Assembly (NCBI GenBank): GCA_031285105.1
Contig: JAITWV010000136.1
Span: 1-6,659, forward strand
DNA from: Streptococcaceae bacterium
GTDB taxonomy: Bacteria > Bacillota > Bacilli > Lactobacillales > Streptococcaceae
Reading direction: 5' to 3'
Length of the DNA: 6,659 nt
Of the stretch, positions 5,953 to 6,659 are shown one piece after another. Numbering within the stretch: position 1 is the stretch's first letter; each line of letters starts with the position of its first letter. The notes under the pieces were generated by a model. It was given only the letters and a program-made list of their open reading frames with translations, made no database searches and was not told where the DNA came from. The position numbers and the translations under genes were made by a program.

Positions 5953-6659
5953 TTACGCCTCACTTTTTATGAAATCTGCACCCTTAATGAAAATTATTAA
6001 TAGTAATATCGCCACACTTAAGACAAAAACACCGCTTGCAAATGAAGGATCAAATTGATTCGTCATGCTTTGAAATATTCCTGTAGCAATCGGAAAGCTT
6101 AAAAAATAGGTCGTTGGTAATAAATAGGCGATTTTTTGTAATTCTTCCCAAACTAAAGTGATAGATAAAATGCCAATTGTTAAAAAAAGCGACAGAAAAA
6201 GGGAGGATAATTTATCTCGAAGTAAAAAACATAAGAGATAAACCAGTAAATTTATAAATATAATTGAAAGAAACATTAATACCGCTACTGGAAGAAATGT
6301 GTTAAAAATCGGTTGAATAAATAACATTCTTGTCTTCAAATCAAAAGAAATAGTTGGGTAAAAGACACTTCCGCTGCCGAAAAAAAGTGAACTTAATAAA
6401 AAGACATAACCTAGTGTAAGAGTCAAAAAAGCAATAGATAGGCTGGTTGAAGAAAATAGAATTTTAAACAATGAGGTTTTCTTGCTTTTAGGATAGATGC
6501 TCATAATATTCAAATTTTGATAATAAAATGATGAAAATAAATTCGTTAAAACAAATATAAGCGCTAAAACAAAAGCAAAAGGCAGTGAACTACTTAACAT
6601 ACCAAATAAAAAATTGATTCCTTTAAGAGGTCTTTGCGTGGATTGATATTCTAAATTTA
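5953..6659 (-). CDS. ABC-2-type permease-like membrane protein, paralogue of downstream gene (5' end cut by window)
   Basis: The reading frame stays open to the window edge, giving at least 234 residues. The Met at 6600 is internal, because 19 upstream codons (including NLEYQSTQRPLKGINFLFG) align with the neighbour's NIQYQNFYSDLKATNFLFT. The visible part is a bundle of about five hydrophobic helices ending in FIKGADFIKSEA. It shares with the downstream protein the NFLF entry to the first helix, KSK before the second, SGS..YP, the LLC..LRDK..SLFLSL helix and LPTTYF, so the two genes look like a tandem duplication. The stop (5953-5955) is one base before the preferred start of the next gene, and its last codons supply that gene's ribosome binding site, so both are surely in one operon. 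The two products probably form a heteromeric membrane channel of an ABC exporter. Substrate and ATPase partner are not visible. An N-terminal helix and external loop like the neighbour's probably lie outside the window. Confidence 0.62.
   Translation of the reverse strand, partial: NLEYQSTQRPLKGINFLFGMLSSSLPFAFVLALIFVLTNLFSSFYYQNLNIMSIYPKSKKTSLFKILFSSTSLSIAFLTLTLGYVFLLSSLFFGSGSVFYPTISFDLKTRMLFIQPIFNTFLPVAVLMFLSIIFINLLVYLLCFLLRDKLSSLFLSLFLTIGILSITLVWEELQKIAYLLPTTYFLSFPIATGIFQSMTNQFDPSFASGVFVLSVAILLLIIFIKGADFIKSEA

Overview
This is AT-rich DNA from a low-GC Gram-positive bacterium. The protein sequences and the AAGGAGA-type ribosome binding sites suggest a fermentative member of the Lactobacillales (Enterococcus, Vagococcus or Carnobacterium-like). 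That placement is inferred from memory of AdhE families, not from a search. Every gene I can support is on the minus strand, so the order of transcription runs from high to low coordinates.

The right-hand part (about 4803-6659) holds two adjacent membrane-protein genes. The upstream one is cut by the window edge. They resemble each other along their membrane domains and look like paralogous permease subunits of an ABC-2-type exporter, but no ATPase gene is visible here. The downstream one carries an extra large, charged, probably extracellular loop.

The rest of the window holds two tandem copies of adhE, the bifunctional acetaldehyde-CoA/alcohol dehydrogenase. The complete copy (2007-4610, 867 residues) comes first in transcription order. 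The second copy (3-1709) is cut at the left edge after 569 residues. The copies align with a constant offset of 2892 bases and no indels after the N-terminus, and the proteins are roughly 85% identical by eye.

Each adhE has its own promoter and ribosome binding site, and a strong intrinsic terminator separates them, so they look like independently controlled isoenzymes. The complete copy has a CcpA-type cre inside its promoter and two perfect 11-bp-arm palindromes. The partial copy has a near-consensus promoter and a small leader hairpin. Both upstream regions are rich in TTGTGAA, the half-site of the NADH-sensing repressor Rex: seven exact copies lie in about 490 noncoding bases. This suggests control by redox state and carbon source of the NADH-consuming route from acetyl-CoA to ethanol.

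I found no RNA genes, CRISPR arrays, insertion sequences or phage genes. I see no sign of a novel multi-gene system. The points most worth following are the duplicated adhE pair, its unusual operator arrangement and the tandem permease paralogues.
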